Source: Rossellomorea marisflavi (GTDB taxonomy: Bacteria; Bacillota; Bacilli; Bacillales; Bacillaceae_B). Taken from it: a stretch of DNA of 64,000 bases. Location: assembly GCF_022170785.1 (NCBI RefSeq), contig NZ_CP081870.1, positions 3,584,001-3,648,000 on the forward strand, read 5' to 3'. The notes under the pieces are model-generated. The model saw only the letters and a list, made by a program, of their open reading frames with translations, did no database searches and was not told the DNA's origin. Within the stretch, counting starts at the first letter, position 1, and each line of letters opens with the position of its first letter. Positions 27,663 through 37,018 of this stretch are shown here, piece after piece. The position numbers and the translations under genes were made by a program.

Positions 27663-29672
27663 ATGCAGTATACGAAACTGAAGTGGATCACCGGTACCTC
27701 CCTGGCCCTCACCCTCCTCGCCCCCAATGTACATAGCGCCAAGGCTGCAGAAACGGATCTCGTCAACCTCCGCATCCTTGAAACGACTGATATCCACGTG
27801 AACCTGGCCAACTACGACTACTACCAGGACGCGGAAACGGACAAGTACGGACTTGTCAAAACCGCAAGCCTCATCAAACAGGCCCGCACCGAAGCAAAAA
27901 ACAGCCTTCTCTTCGATAACGGGGACTTGATCCAAGGAAATCCACTCGGCGATTATGTCGCGAAAATCGACCCGCTGCAACCGGGGGAAACCCATCCCGT
28001 ATACAAAGCCATGAACCTGCTTGATTATGATGCCGGGAATATCGGAAACCACGAATTCAACTATGGACTCGACTTCCTGAAAACGTCCCTATCAGGCTCC
28101 AACTTCCCGTACGTGAATGCGAACGTGTACGTGGATGACGGAACCGGGGAAAAGAATTACTTCAAGCCTTATGAAATCCTCGACCGCGAAGTCCTCGATG
28201 AAGACGGGGAAACCCACGCAATCAAGGTAGGCGTCATCGGGTTCGTCCCTCCTCAAATCATGCAGTGGGACAAAGCCAATCTTGAAGGGAAAGTCGTCAC
28301 AAAGGATATCGTAGAAACCGCCGAGCATTTCATTCCAAAGATGAAGGCTGACGGAGCCGATATCATCGTCGCCATCCCTCACTCCGGAATCGGAACGGTA
28401 ACAAGCGAAGGCATGGAGGAAAACGCCACCTATGACCTCTCAAAAGTGGACGGAATCGATGCCATCCTGTTCGGTCATTCCCACGGGACCTTCCCTTCTG
28501 CCGCATATGACGGCATCGAAGGCGTCGATACGACAAATGGAACCATCAACGGAACCCCTGCCGTCATGCCGGGTTACTGGGGTAGCCACCTAGGACTCGT
28601 CGATCTTCAGCTACAGCACGCAGACGGGAAATGGACCGTCCTGAATGGGAAATCATCCACCCGTGGCATCGCCGATAAAGACGGAAAACCTCTTGTCGCC
28701 CGCGATGAAGAAGTGTACAAAGCCATCGAGGAAGATCATCAGCACACCATCGACTGGGTGCGCAGCGCCGTTGGTGAAACGACGGCCCCCATCACCTCGT
28801 ACTTCTCACAGGTGAAAGATGATCCATCAATCCAGATCGTGACCAATGCCCAGAAATGGTACGTAGAGAAATACATCCAAGGTACCGAATATGAAAACAT
28901 CCCGGTCCTGTCAGCTGGAGCACCGTTCAAAGCCGGTACCCGTGGAGACCCGACGTACTATACGGATATCCCTCAGGGAGAACTTGCCATCAAGAACGTC
29001 GCCGACCTCTATCTCTATCCGAACACCCTGCAGGCCGTCCTTATCAAAGGCTCTGACGTAAAAGAGTGGCTCGAGATGTCTGCCGGTCAGTTCAATCAGA
29101 TCAATCCGAAAAAACGCGGTGAACAGTCACTGATCAATCAGGAGTTCCGCTCCTACAACTACGATGTCATCGATGGCGTCACGTACGAAATTGATGTCAC
29201 CAAGCCGGCGAAATATGATGCCGACGGAAATGTCATCAATCCGAAATCACAGCGGATCAAGAACCTGAAGTTCAACGGCAAAAAAATCAATCCCAAACAG
29301 TCCTTCCTGGTCGCCACCAACAACTACCGTGCAAGCGGGGGTGGACACTTCCCTGGCATCGATGGCACCAACATCGCCATCCAGGCACCTGACGAGAACC
29401 GCAATGTGGTGATTGACTACATCATGGAACAAGGCAGCATCAACCCAGAAGCTGATGGAAACTGGAGTTTCTCACCAATCAAAGGCCCAGCCACCGTCAC
29501 CTTCGAATCATCACCAAAAGCAAAAGAGTACATCAAGGATTCACGCACTTTCAAATACATCGAAACCAAGGAAGATGGCTTCGCCAAGTACACCATCAAA
29601 CTTAAGAATTCAGGCAAAGGCGAACAATCAAAAGGGTTCATCGCAAACCTTATTTCTTCCATCTTTAAATAA
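27663..29672 (+). CDS. Secreted CpdB-like 2',3'-cyclic-nucleotide phosphodiesterase/nucleotidase
   Basis: About 669 residues from ATG 27663 (AGGAGAG eight bases upstream). A Sec signal peptide ends near VHSAKAAE. The metallophosphatase domain shows ETTDIHVNL, DNGDLIQGNPLGDY, GNHEFNYG and GHSHGTFP. The C-terminal substrate domain has NYRASGGGHFPG. This matches CpdB/YfkN N-terminal-type enzymes that convert extracellular 2',3'-cyclic nucleotides to nucleosides and phosphate. The C-terminus ends in a short amphipathic helix without an LPXTG anchor, so it is secreted or loosely wall-bound. It is monocistronic. Confidence 0.9.
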   Translation: MQYTKLKWITGTSLALTLLAPNVHSAKAAETDLVNLRILETTDIHVNLANYDYYQDAETDKYGLVKTASLIKQARTEAKNSLLFDNGDLIQGNPLGDYVAKIDPLQPGETHPVYKAMNLLDYDAGNIGNHEFNYGLDFLKTSLSGSNFPYVNANVYVDDGTGEKNYFKPYEILDREVLDEDGETHAIKVGVIGFVPPQIMQWDKANLEGKVVTKDIVETAEHFIPKMKADGADIIVAIPHSGIGTVTSEGMEENATYDLSKVDGIDAILFGHSHGTFPSAAYDGIEGVDTTNGTINGTPAVMPGYWGSHLGLVDLQLQHADGKWTVLNGKSSTRGIADKDGKPLVARDEEVYKAIEEDHQHTIDWVRSAVGETTAPITSYFSQVKDDPSIQIVTNAQKWYVEKYIQGTEYENIPVLSAGAPFKAGTRGDPTYYTDIPQGELAIKNVADLYLYPNTLQAVLIKGSDVKEWLEMSAGQFNQINPKKRGEQSLINQEFRSYNYDVIDGVTYEIDVTKPAKYDADGNVINPKSQRIKNLKFNGKKINPKQSFLVATNNYRASGGGHFPGIDGTNIAIQAPDENRNVVIDYIMEQGSINPEADGNWSFSPIKGPATVTFESSPKAKEYIKDSRTFKYIETKEDGFAKYTIKLKNSGKGEQSKGFIANLISSIFK

Positions 29673-29679
29673 AACAGAA

Positions 29680-29707
29680 GGCGCCCCGCGTTTGGGTGCC
29701 TTTTTTT
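29680..29707 (+). terminator. Terminator of the CpdB-like gene
   Basis: GGCGCCC-CGCGTTT-GGGTGCC then TTTTTTT. Confidence 0.88.
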
Positions 29708-29742
29708 GCATTCAATTCTAATGAGGGTATCTTGTAGAGAGG

Positions 29743-29878
29743 TCCATTCCTTTCCGCTGCAGGCGCTTGCTTTCCTGCGGGGAGGGCGGCAAGCCTCCTC
29801 GTGCCTGCGGGGTCTCGCCACTCCTCCTTTTCCGCTGGAGTCAAGCGCCTTCCGCTTCAATCCACTCTGTGGTTTTAA
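29743..29878 (-). repeat. GC-rich intergenic repeat, copy 1 (inverted)
   Basis: Read on the minus strand it shares the frame CACAGAGTG...AAGCGGA, GAGACCCCGCAGGCACGAGG and GCAGCGGAAAGGAA with copies 6 and 7. It lies in the 950-bp gap between the nucleotidase and murB; the rest of that gap outside copies 1-3 holds no gene I can support. Confidence 0.85.
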
Positions 29879-30097
29879 CAGGGGAATTAAGAATGGTATA
29901 TAATTTCATGGTGGTTACCATCGATAAATTCATGAATAGCCACAGTTCAACCCTGATTGAATAAGAAGGTTCAATAGGTTGGTAACATATGAATAAAGGA
30001 TATGTTTAAACGCTCCTGTAAGCAACATCTTCACCACTTACCAAAAGAGATGTGGTTAGATCTCTTCACATGCATAAGCAACCTCTTATCCAAAAGC

Positions 30098-30230
30098 ACC
30101 CAGTGCAGTGCAGCGGAGGCCACCCGACTCCTATGGGAATAGCGTGCAGGGTGAGACCCTGCAGGCGCAGCCGAAGCGGCTCACCGCACGCCCCATGGAA
30201 AGCGGGTGGCCGCAGCGAAACGGAACGAAC
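30098..30230 (+). repeat. GC-rich intergenic repeat, copy 2
   Basis: CAGTGCAGTGCAGCGGAGG, GAGACCCTGCAGGCGCAGCC, GCGGCTCACCGC and CGCAGCGAAACGGAACG. Forms a local pair with copy 3, about 210 bp apart. Open frames over it are repeat artefacts. Confidence 0.88.
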
Positions 30231-30307
30231 CCTTCTCTTTTCACCCCTAACCAAAAGAGAAGTGGTTGGATCTCTCCACACGTACAAACAAGCATTCTCT
30301 CCTCCAA

Positions 30308-30440
30308 AAGCACAAAGTGCAGTGCAGCGGAGGACGGCCGACTCCCGCGGGAATAGTGGACAGGTGAGACCCTGCAGGCGCAGCCGAAGCGGCTCACCGC
30401 ACGCCCCATGGAAAGCGGGTGACCGCAGCGAAACGGAACG
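30308..30440 (+). repeat. GC-rich intergenic repeat, copy 3
   Basis: Nearly identical in its core to copy 2. The flank ACCAAAAGAGA(A/T)GTGGTT(A/G)GATCTCT precedes both copies, so the duplicated unit includes local sequence. Confidence 0.88.
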
Positions 30441-30622
30441 GACACTTATCCATTACATACCTATTCAAAAGTAACAGCCCAACCATTTCCTCCTTAAAAT
30501 CACCACATTCAACACCAATTCACCCAACTGTCAAACGAAACCATTTAACTTTCATGGGTTTTCGTCATATAATGGTGTGGTAACTTCATTCACGGATAAA
30601 ATATTCTATAGGACTGATAGAG

Positions 30623-31543
30623 ATGTACAATAAAGAAATCGTTTACCAAGAACTCTCAAACGTAATGAAAAAAGAAAACATCAAACGCGACGAACCGCTT
30701 CGAGATCACCTCTACACGCGACTTGGCGGCAACGCCGACTTCTTCCTCACGCCGACCACCTATGAAGAAGTCCAGGAAATCGTGAAACTCGCAAACAAGA
30801 GCGACGTGCCCTTCACCCTTCTCGGGAACGGATCGAACCTCATCGTCAAAGACGGTGGAATCCGCGGAATCGTCCTTCATTTGAAAAATTTCTCCGACAT
30901 CAGCGCGACCGATCAGCAGATTGTCGCCCAGAGTGGAGCTGCCATCATCGATGTATCGAGACGCGCACTTGATGAGACCCTTTCCGGGCTTGAATTTGCT
31001 TGCGGCATCCCTGGAACCGTCGGCGGTGCCCTCTTCATGAATGCCGGAGCGTACGGCGGTGAAATCAAGGACGTGCTGGACTACTGCTATGTCGTAGACC
31101 GTGAAGGCAACCTGGTGAAAAGGACTGCACTGGAGCTTGAGCTCGATTATCGCCACAGCAACATTTCCGAAAAGGGCGACATCGTACTTGAAGCGACATT
31201 CAGCCTGAAGCCGGGAGACCATAAGGATATTAAGGCCGTCATGGACGACCTCACGTTCAAGCGTGAGTCGAAGCAGCCCCTTGAATATCCTTCATGCGGA
31301 AGTGTCTTCAAACGTCCTCCAGGCTATTTCGCCGGGAAGTTGATCCAGGACAGCGAACTGCAGGGCACGAACTTCGGTGGAGCAGAAGTATCCACGAAGC
31401 ATGCCGGCTTCATCGTCAATAAAGATAACGCATCGGCTTCCGATTACATCGCCCTCATCGAACACGTCCAAAAGACGGTCAAAGAAAAATTCGATGTGGA
31501 ACTTGAGCGTGAAGTACGCATCATCGGGGAAGATCCCCAATAA
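30623..31543 (+). CDS. murB: UDP-N-acetylenolpyruvoylglucosamine reductase MurB
   Basis: A 306-residue FAD enzyme. The FAD-binding domain shows [33 protein letters not shown] and MNAGAYGGE. The type II signature is [18 protein letters not shown] with the catalytic serine, and the C-terminal glutamate is in the [19 protein letters not shown] region. It reduces UDP-GlcNAc-enolpyruvate to UDP-MurNAc in the cytoplasm. It stands alone, not in a dcw cluster, and may be a second copy in the genome. The first ATG lacks a strong ribosome site, so the true start could be ATG 30665 (MKKENIK). Confidence 0.94.
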   Translation: MYNKEIVYQELSNVMKKENIKRDEPLRDHLYTRLGGNADFFLTPTTYEEVQEIVKLANKSDVPFTLLGNGSNLIVKDGGIRGIVLHLKNFSDISATDQQIVAQSGAAIIDVSRRALDETLSGLEFACGIPGTVGGALFMNAGAYGGEIKDVLDYCYVVDREGNLVKRTALELELDYRHSNISEKGDIVLEATFSLKPGDHKDIKAVMDDLTFKRESKQPLEYPSCGSVFKRPPGYFAGKLIQDSELQGTNFGGAEVSTKHAGFIVNKDNASASDYIALIEHVQKTVKEKFDVELEREVRIIGEDPQ

Positions 31544-31550
31544 CACAAAT

Positions 31551-31585
31551 AAGGCGCCGGGGATGATCCCCGGCGCCTTATTTCT
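31551..31585 (+). terminator. Terminator of murB
   Basis: AAGGCGCCGGGGATGATCCCCGGCGCCTT: a nearly perfect stem of ~13 bp, then ATTTCT. Confidence 0.88.
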
Positions 31586-31612
31586 ATCCCATAGATGACC
31601 CCTTAACGTCCG

Positions 31613-31732
31613 CTATTTCTTCGCAACTTTCGCCATTGACTTCTGTTTGTTGTCGTCTTTCATGCTCGCAGCCAGAGAAGCCTTTGAATCACGATCATAT
31701 GCTTCACGAGCCTTCATATACAACAAGGACAC
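31613..31732 (-). CDS. Small basic protein of 39 residues
   Basis: It starts at GTG 31732, seven bases after a perfect AAGGAGG, and ends at TAG 31613-31615. The product is highly charged and lysine/alanine-rich (MSLLYMKAREAYDRDSKASL, then AASMKDDNKQKSMAKVAKK), with no membrane segment, and would form an amphipathic helix. A TATAAT box lies 21 bp upstream of the start. I do not recognise the family. The ribosome site and clean start make it more likely a real gene than chance. Confidence 0.68.
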   Translation of the reverse strand: MSLLYMKAREAYDRDSKASLAASMKDDNKQKSMAKVAKK

Positions 31733-31820
31733 GGGGATGCCTCCTTCTCTTTGGGATTATATGGTCTCAGTTTACCACACACAGCCAGGCTAAAACCATT
31801 AAATTGGAAAATCTCCGAAC

Positions 31821-32288
31821 TCATTTAAAGTGATAATTCCAAAGCACCTTCCATTTGCCTTTATAAAGGGCCACATAACAGGGCTGACTGACGATCAGCT
31901 CGCCAAACTGGCTATCGTAAAACATATCCACTTGCGCTTTCCTCACATCTTTGAATACAATTCCCTCATCGTCAAAAGCAAAGCGCTCCACCTTTTCGAG
32001 CTTACCGATTTCCACATCGAATTCCTCCACACCCATATGCCCCATGAATACATGGTTCTTGGTCTGGATGTAATTCGATTTGGAAAACTTTTTCTTCATC
32101 TCAGGATGAAACAATTCCCACGCATTGCCGAAATCCCCCGTCGACTCAAACTCATAAAAGTCCCGGATCACCTCCTCCGGTGAACCCGAAGCATCCCCCC
32201 TGCCAAACAGCATGAACCCAACAAACGAGAGGAACAGCACAGCCACGACCACGACAGCCACCAGAGGGAAAGGGCTCCTCCTTCTCAT
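31821..32288 (-). CDS. Membrane-anchored NTF2-like protein of unknown function
   Basis: A 155-residue protein. A basic N-terminus (MRRRSPF) is followed by one transmembrane helix (residues ~8-30). The extracellular domain begins GSPEEVIRDFYEFESTGDFG and ends in WKVLWNYHFK, the pattern of DUF4878/NTF2-like lipoprotein-type domains. It may be a signal anchor or uncleaved signal peptide. It lies downstream of the regulator cluster on the same strand, 66 bp after its last gene, so co-transcription is possible. No function can be assigned. Confidence 0.7.
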   Translation of the reverse strand: MRRRSPFPLVAVVVVAVLFLSFVGFMLFGRGDASGSPEEVIRDFYEFESTGDFGNAWELFHPEMKKKFSKSNYIQTKNHVFMGHMGVEEFDVEIGKLEKVERFAFDDEGIVFKDVRKAQVDMFYDSQFGELIVSQPCYVALYKGKWKVLWNYHFK

Positions 32289-32354
32289 CGGTCACCACTC
32301 CCTGTTTATCCTTACATAAATATGAGGGACGCGCTTGGTGTATGTAGAAAGATT

Positions 32355-33257
32355 TTAAATGTCCTTCTTCTTCAGTTTGGCTGTATAATCAGCACGTTTA
32401 GATTGAAGAAAATCAAGATAAGGACAATCTGGATTCAGTTCAAATAATTGAATACTATAGTCCAAGTACTCCAATGCCTTCTCGTAATTATGTAAAAGCT
32501 CATGGTTATATCCAATATGGTAGTGCAGTTCTGCCATCAGATAGAGATCTTCACACTCGATGCACCAGTCGATGCCTTGAAGAGCGTAAGAGATGGACTC
32601 ATGATAATTCTTCAAACGAGTGTTCACACGGGCTATATTGTAAAGTAGTCGAGTATTTATAGACTTTACTTTCAATACACGATCAGTGGTAGCGATGATC
32701 TGTTGAACAAGCTGATATTTCTCCATGGCCCTGTCGTAATGCTCACCATTAAACTCAAATGCTCCCAGAGTCAATAACATTTCAAGTTCGTTTTCTGTAT
32801 ATGCGCGTTTCTTCCGGTCTACTAAATCCATTGCCTCCTCCAACAATGATATGGCCCCGGCATGATCCCCTTTCACCTCGTATATGTACACACTTTTATG
32901 CCAGTAAAGGAATTGCATGGCCCTGCTATCATTGCTGAATAAAGGATTTTGTTCCTCCACCTGAACGATCTCCATCATTTCTTCATGCTGACGATTGATC
33001 CGCAGTCTTCTTAGCTGAGTTGCCACCTCACGTACATAATCGAGTCTTGGAGTTGAACCAATTTGAAAAAAGTAATTAACATCCACTCCAAGCTTCCTGG
33101 AAATTTGGTAAAGGACAGTGGCGTTGGGATCCAACTCACCTTTTTCAATCAGACTGACTAGTGCTTGTGTACAAATCCCTTCTGCCAGTTCCCCTTGAGT
33201 TAAATTCATTTCTCTTCTCAGTTCACTGATTTTCTTTCCGATTTCAGCTAGTTTCAT
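32355..33257 (-). CDS. XRE-TPR (PlcR-type) transcriptional regulator, paralog 1 (last of five)
   Basis: About 300 residues from ATG 33257 (ribosome site GGGGGTGG). The helix-turn-helix is residues ~5-60 (LTQGELAEGICTQALVSLIE), followed by a shared FFQIGSTPRLDYV linker and about five TPR-like helical repeats to the end. The architecture is that of PlcR/NprR-class regulators, whose TPR groove binds a signalling peptide. No peptide gene was found near it. It is the last gene of a five-gene run, 37 bp after paralog 2. Confidence 0.85.
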   Translation of the reverse strand: MKLAEIGKKISELRREMNLTQGELAEGICTQALVSLIEKGELDPNATVLYQISRKLGVDVNYFFQIGSTPRLDYVREVATQLRRLRINRQHEEMMEIVQVEEQNPLFSNDSRAMQFLYWHKSVYIYEVKGDHAGAISLLEEAMDLVDRKKRAYTENELEMLLTLGAFEFNGEHYDRAMEKYQLVQQIIATTDRVLKVKSINTRLLYNIARVNTRLKNYHESISYALQGIDWCIECEDLYLMAELHYHIGYNHELLHNYEKALEYLDYSIQLFELNPDCPYLDFLQSKRADYTAKLKKKDI

Positions 33258-33294
33258 TGTATCCACCCCCTATGTAATAAATGGGTTGGTACTC

Positions 33295-34188
33295 TTACTT
33301 TTTAAGCATATGTAGGTAGTTTAATCTTTTGTCTCTTACGAAATTCCCACCAGGGTTTTCAGGATATAGTTCAAACAACTGAATACTGTGATCTAAGAAT
33401 TCCAGAGCTTTTTCAAAGTTATTCATAAGTTCATAGTTGTAAGCCACCTGATAGTGCAGGACGGGCATAAGATAGAGCTGATCATATTCTAAGCACCAAT
33501 CGATTCCTTTGGTGGCGAGCTCTATTGAATGGTTGAAGTTCTCTAATCGTGTATGTGCTCTTGCTGAATGATAATAAAGACGACTATATATAGACTTATC
33601 AGCAGGAATTCTTTTCGATCCTTCCAATGCTTCTTCCACTTGATTAAAATGTTTTATTGCTTTTTTAAAGTCCTCCTCTCTGTATTCAAACACACCCAAT
33701 GTCAGAATCATTTCCATTTCAAGCTCAGTATAGGCTCTTTTACTATTCTTAGTGAGGTGGAAGGCTGATTGGATATGTGAAACAGCCTGTGGGTGGTCTT
33801 TTTCTACCTCAAAGGCATAAATGCTCTTATGCCAAAGGAGCAACTGCATTTTATTCGGATCACGGTAAAATAGAGGATTCTTTTCTTCTGTTTTTATATA
33901 ATCCATCATTTCTTCATATTTATAAACAACCCGGAGTGCCCTAAGCTGCTTTTCAACCTCATTGACGTAGTCTAATCTTGGAGTCGAACTAATTTCAAAA
34001 AAATAGTTAATGTCTACTCCTAGCTTCCTTGCAATCTGACTAAGCGTTGAAGCATTAGGTTCCAGTTCACCTTTTTCAATCAGGCTGATTGAAGCTTGTG
34101 TACAAATTCCTTCTGCCAGCTCCATTTGGGTCAAGTTCTTTTCGCATCGAAGTTCACTGATTCTCTTCCCGATTTCCTCCATTTTCAT
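33295..34188 (-). CDS. XRE-TPR (PlcR-type) transcriptional regulator, paralog 2
   Basis: About 297 residues from ATG 34188 (TGGGGTGG upstream). The helix-turn-helix (LTQMELAEGICTQASISLIE) is almost the same as in its neighbours; the TPR region is more diverged (YKYEEMMDYIKTEEKNPLFY). The recognition-helix identity implies a shared or overlapping DNA site across the five paralogs, while TPR divergence implies different ligands. This is inference. Confidence 0.85.
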   Translation of the reverse strand: MKMEEIGKRISELRCEKNLTQMELAEGICTQASISLIEKGELEPNASTLSQIARKLGVDINYFFEISSTPRLDYVNEVEKQLRALRVVYKYEEMMDYIKTEEKNPLFYRDPNKMQLLLWHKSIYAFEVEKDHPQAVSHIQSAFHLTKNSKRAYTELEMEMILTLGVFEYREEDFKKAIKHFNQVEEALEGSKRIPADKSIYSRLYYHSARAHTRLENFNHSIELATKGIDWCLEYDQLYLMPVLHYQVAYNYELMNNFEKALEFLDHSIQLFELYPENPGGNFVRDKRLNYLHMLKK

Positions 34189-34227
34189 ACATCCACCCCA
34201 ACTCACACTTAGATATGAACCTTGATC

Positions 34228-35127
34228 TTATTGCTTCTTTAAAGCCTCCAAATAGCCTGCCCTTTTGTCAGTAAGGAATCCATTATTCACCGGATGTTCG
34301 GGTGTCAAAGCATATAGAAGGATGCAGTAGTCCAGATATTCCAAGGCCTTTTCATAGTCACCCAAAAGTTCGTAATTATACCCGATTTGATAATGAAGCC
34401 CCGCCAGGAGATAAAGTTCCTCACTCTCGATGCACCAATCGATTCCTTCGTTTGATAACGCAGTGGACTCTTCCAGGTTACCCAGCCTCGTGTGCGCTCT
34501 CGCAAGATTATAATACAGTCTCGTTTTAATCGACTTATCATTGAGAGCTCTATTGGTACCGTCCAGGATTTTTTGAATCTTGTCATATTCTTCAATGACA
34601 GCTTCGTAATTCCCGAGGGAAAACTCATAAATGCCAATGGTTAGCATCATTTCAATTTCAAGCTCAGTGGTTGCCCTTTTTTTGTTTGGAAATAGCGCAA
34701 ACGCTTCTTCTAATATGGAAACAGCCTGTTGATGATCATTCTTCACTTCAGAATAATAAATGCTCTTATGCCAATATAAAAACTGGAGATTTTTCGGATC
34801 ATTATAAAATAACGGATTTCTTTCCTCTATAGAAACAATGTTCATCATCTCTTCAAACTCATTTAAAATCCGTAGCTTCCTCACTTGTTTCTCTACTTCG
34901 GTAATATAATCCAGCCTTGGAGTCGAACCGATATGAAAGAAGTAGTTCACATCAACTCCGAGTTTCTTCGCAATTTGATACAAGCTTGATGCATTGGGAT
35001 CCAACTCCCCTTTTTCAATCAGACTGATTGATGCTTGTGTACAGATTCCCTCTGCTAGTTCACCTTGGGTGAGATTCATTTCTCCCCGAAGTTCACTGAT
35101 CTTTTTTCCAATTTCGGAAAGTTTCAT
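34228..35127 (-). CDS. XRE-TPR (PlcR-type) transcriptional regulator, paralog 3
   Basis: About 299 residues from ATG 35127; an in-frame GTG nine bases upstream overlaps the ribosome site (AGGTAGGTG). It abuts the stop of paralog 4 at 35137. The helix-turn-helix is LTQGELAEGICTQASISLIE, the linker FFHIGSTPRLDYI, and the TPR helices end AGYLEALKKQ. It is closest to paralogs 1 and 2 (linker RLDY and KLSEIGKKI start). Confidence 0.85.
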   Translation of the reverse strand: MKLSEIGKKISELRGEMNLTQGELAEGICTQASISLIEKGELDPNASSLYQIAKKLGVDVNYFFHIGSTPRLDYITEVEKQVRKLRILNEFEEMMNIVSIEERNPLFYNDPKNLQFLYWHKSIYYSEVKNDHQQAVSILEEAFALFPNKKRATTELEIEMMLTIGIYEFSLGNYEAVIEEYDKIQKILDGTNRALNDKSIKTRLYYNLARAHTRLGNLEESTALSNEGIDWCIESEELYLLAGLHYQIGYNYELLGDYEKALEYLDYCILLYALTPEHPVNNGFLTDKRAGYLEALKKQ

Positions 35128-35136
35128 GCTCAGCAC

Positions 35137-36030
35137 CTACCTTTGTGATTGGGCTACCCTTACTGCTTCTATCTTTTTATCGATAAAGTCAACGAAGCGG
35201 GCATTCTTTTGGATCTGGAAGTAGTCTCTTCCCTTCTGAAAATATGAGAGTGCCTCTTCGTCATTACCTTTCAACTCAAAGTTGTATCCAATTTGATAGT
35301 TTAATTGAGCAATTCCATATAATCGTTCTTCACTGATGGTCCATTTTAGCCCTTCCTTGCAATACTTGATCGATTCATCATAATCCCCAAGACGAGTAAT
35401 GATTCTAGCAGTATGGTAGTAAAGCCTTGTTTTAATAGACTTATCCTGCAGATAAGGATTTTGATCTACTGCTTCCTGAGCTTTCCCATAAGCAGCTAAC
35501 GCCTCATCATATCTTTCCAGAAGGGCTAACATATTACCCAGTGTAATTTGAAGACGCATTTCCCTCTCTGTCATGGCCCTCTTAGGATCCTCTGTCAGTT
35601 TGATCGCATCCAACACCATATCCACTGCTTTTTCTTTATTTCTCTCCACTTCACTTACATAGATGGCTTTATTCCAATCCAACAGCTGTTTATTTTCCTT
35701 ATTGTTCATAAACAACGGATTTTGTTCTTCCTTCTCAATCAGCTTGATCATGTCGTCATATTGTAAATTGAATCGATAAGTGTGAAATAGGCGCTCAACA
35801 TTTTTGATATAGTCATGTCGTTCAGTCGACCCAATTTCAAAAAAGTAATTCACATCTACCCCAAGTCTTTGGGAGATACGATAAAGAACCGTGGCGCTGG
35901 GGTAAATGTCTCCCTTTTCTATTCGGCTGATCAAGGCCTGGGTGCAGATTCCTTCTGCCAACTCACCTTGAGTGATCCCAATTGCTTTCCTGAGTTCTTT
36001 AATCTTCTTACCAATAACAGAGTAGTCCAT
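35137..36030 (-). CDS. XRE-TPR (PlcR-type) transcriptional regulator, paralog 4
   Basis: A 297-residue protein starting MDYSVIGKKIKELRKAIGIT with ribosome site AAAGGTGG. The helix-turn-helix is ITQGELAEGICTQALISRIE, the linker FFEIGSTERHDYI, followed by TPR helices with the KAIYVSEVE and GLKWTISEERLYGIAQLNYQ motifs. It forms a subgroup with paralog 5 (MDYS start, STER linker), so the cluster grew by at least two rounds of duplication. Confidence 0.85.
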   Translation of the reverse strand: MDYSVIGKKIKELRKAIGITQGELAEGICTQALISRIEKGDIYPSATVLYRISQRLGVDVNYFFEIGSTERHDYIKNVERLFHTYRFNLQYDDMIKLIEKEEQNPLFMNNKENKQLLDWNKAIYVSEVERNKEKAVDMVLDAIKLTEDPKRAMTEREMRLQITLGNMLALLERYDEALAAYGKAQEAVDQNPYLQDKSIKTRLYYHTARIITRLGDYDESIKYCKEGLKWTISEERLYGIAQLNYQIGYNFELKGNDEEALSYFQKGRDYFQIQKNARFVDFIDKKIEAVRVAQSQR

Positions 36031-36051
36031 GTCCTACCACCTTTCTACGTT

Positions 36052-36960
36052 CTAATTATCCATACCCATTGTTTCAGCAAGCTTTTCTTCTACTTCCGCT
36101 ATCTTTCCATCAATGAAGTCGACAAACTTGGTATTCTTCTGAATATGGAAGTAATTCCTGCCCTTTTGAAAATAGGGAAGCGATTCTTCCAGTTCACCTT
36201 TCATTTCGAGGTTAAATCCAATCTGATAGAATAGGTCGGCTATTCCAAACAGTCGTTCTTCACCGATGGTCCATTTTAGTCCTTTGCGGCAATAACGTAT
36301 GGATTCATCATACTTGCCTAGGCGTGTGAGGATCCTTGCTGTATGATAATAAATCCTTGTTTGAATAGATTTGTCGTGGAGGTAAGGGCTTGGCCCCAAC
36401 GCTTTTTGGACTCTCTCATATACCTCCAGTGCTTCTTCGTATTTTTCTTGAAGAGATAGAAAATTCCCTAAAGAAATTTGAAGCCGCATCTCCCTCTCCG
36501 ACATCGCCCTCTTCGGGTCAGCCGTCAGCTGGTAGGCATCCAGCAATACGCTGATGGCCCTGTCTTTGTCGTTTTCGACTTCTGCTATGTAGATGGCCTT
36601 ATTCCATTCGAGGAGCTGCTTGTTTTCTTTGTGATTGATGAAAATTGGATTTTTTTCTTCTTTTCGCACGAGTTCGATCAGTTCGTCGTACTGCAGTTTG
36701 AATCGGTAGTTATTCAGTAATCGTTCCACGTTTTTAATGTAATCAAAACGCTCGGTGGATCCGATTTCGAAGAAGTAGTTCACATCCACCCCAAGCTTCT
36801 GGGAAATACGGTAAAGGACCGTGGCACTGGGGTAGATATCCCCTTTCTCCATGCGGCTGACCAATGCCTGAGTACAGATCCCATCAGCCAATTCCCCTTG
36901 GGTGATGCCGATGGCTTTTCTCAATTCCCTTATCTTTTTTCCTATAATTGAATAGTCCAT
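36052..36960 (-). CDS. XRE-TPR (PlcR-type) transcriptional regulator, paralog 5 (first of five)
   Basis: A 302-residue protein starting MDYSIIGKKIRELRKAIGIT, ribosome site GGGGTGGATTAGA. It is very similar to paralog 4, with an extra C-terminal tail (EVEEKLAETMGMDN). It is the promoter-proximal gene: the palindrome AATATTAATATT lies about 60 bp upstream, followed by four ~191-bp repeat units pointing the other way. Spacing to paralog 4 is 21 bp, so the five genes are probably one operon. Confidence 0.85.
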   Translation of the reverse strand: MDYSIIGKKIRELRKAIGITQGELADGICTQALVSRMEKGDIYPSATVLYRISQKLGVDVNYFFEIGSTERFDYIKNVERLLNNYRFKLQYDELIELVRKEEKNPIFINHKENKQLLEWNKAIYIAEVENDKDRAISVLLDAYQLTADPKRAMSEREMRLQISLGNFLSLQEKYEEALEVYERVQKALGPSPYLHDKSIQTRIYYHTARILTRLGKYDESIRYCRKGLKWTIGEERLFGIADLFYQIGFNLEMKGELEESLPYFQKGRNYFHIQKNTKFVDFIDGKIAEVEEKLAETMGMDN

Positions 36961-37018
36961 TCTAATCCACCCCTGCTGTAGATATGTTCGTCTCGATCAT
37001 TGGTTTGCACAATGAGCA

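Noticed and set aside
30052..30474. 140-codon frame between the nucleotidase and murB
   Set aside because: It is a reading of GC-rich repeat copies 2 and 3; the same peptide pattern appears at the other repeat copies on either strand.
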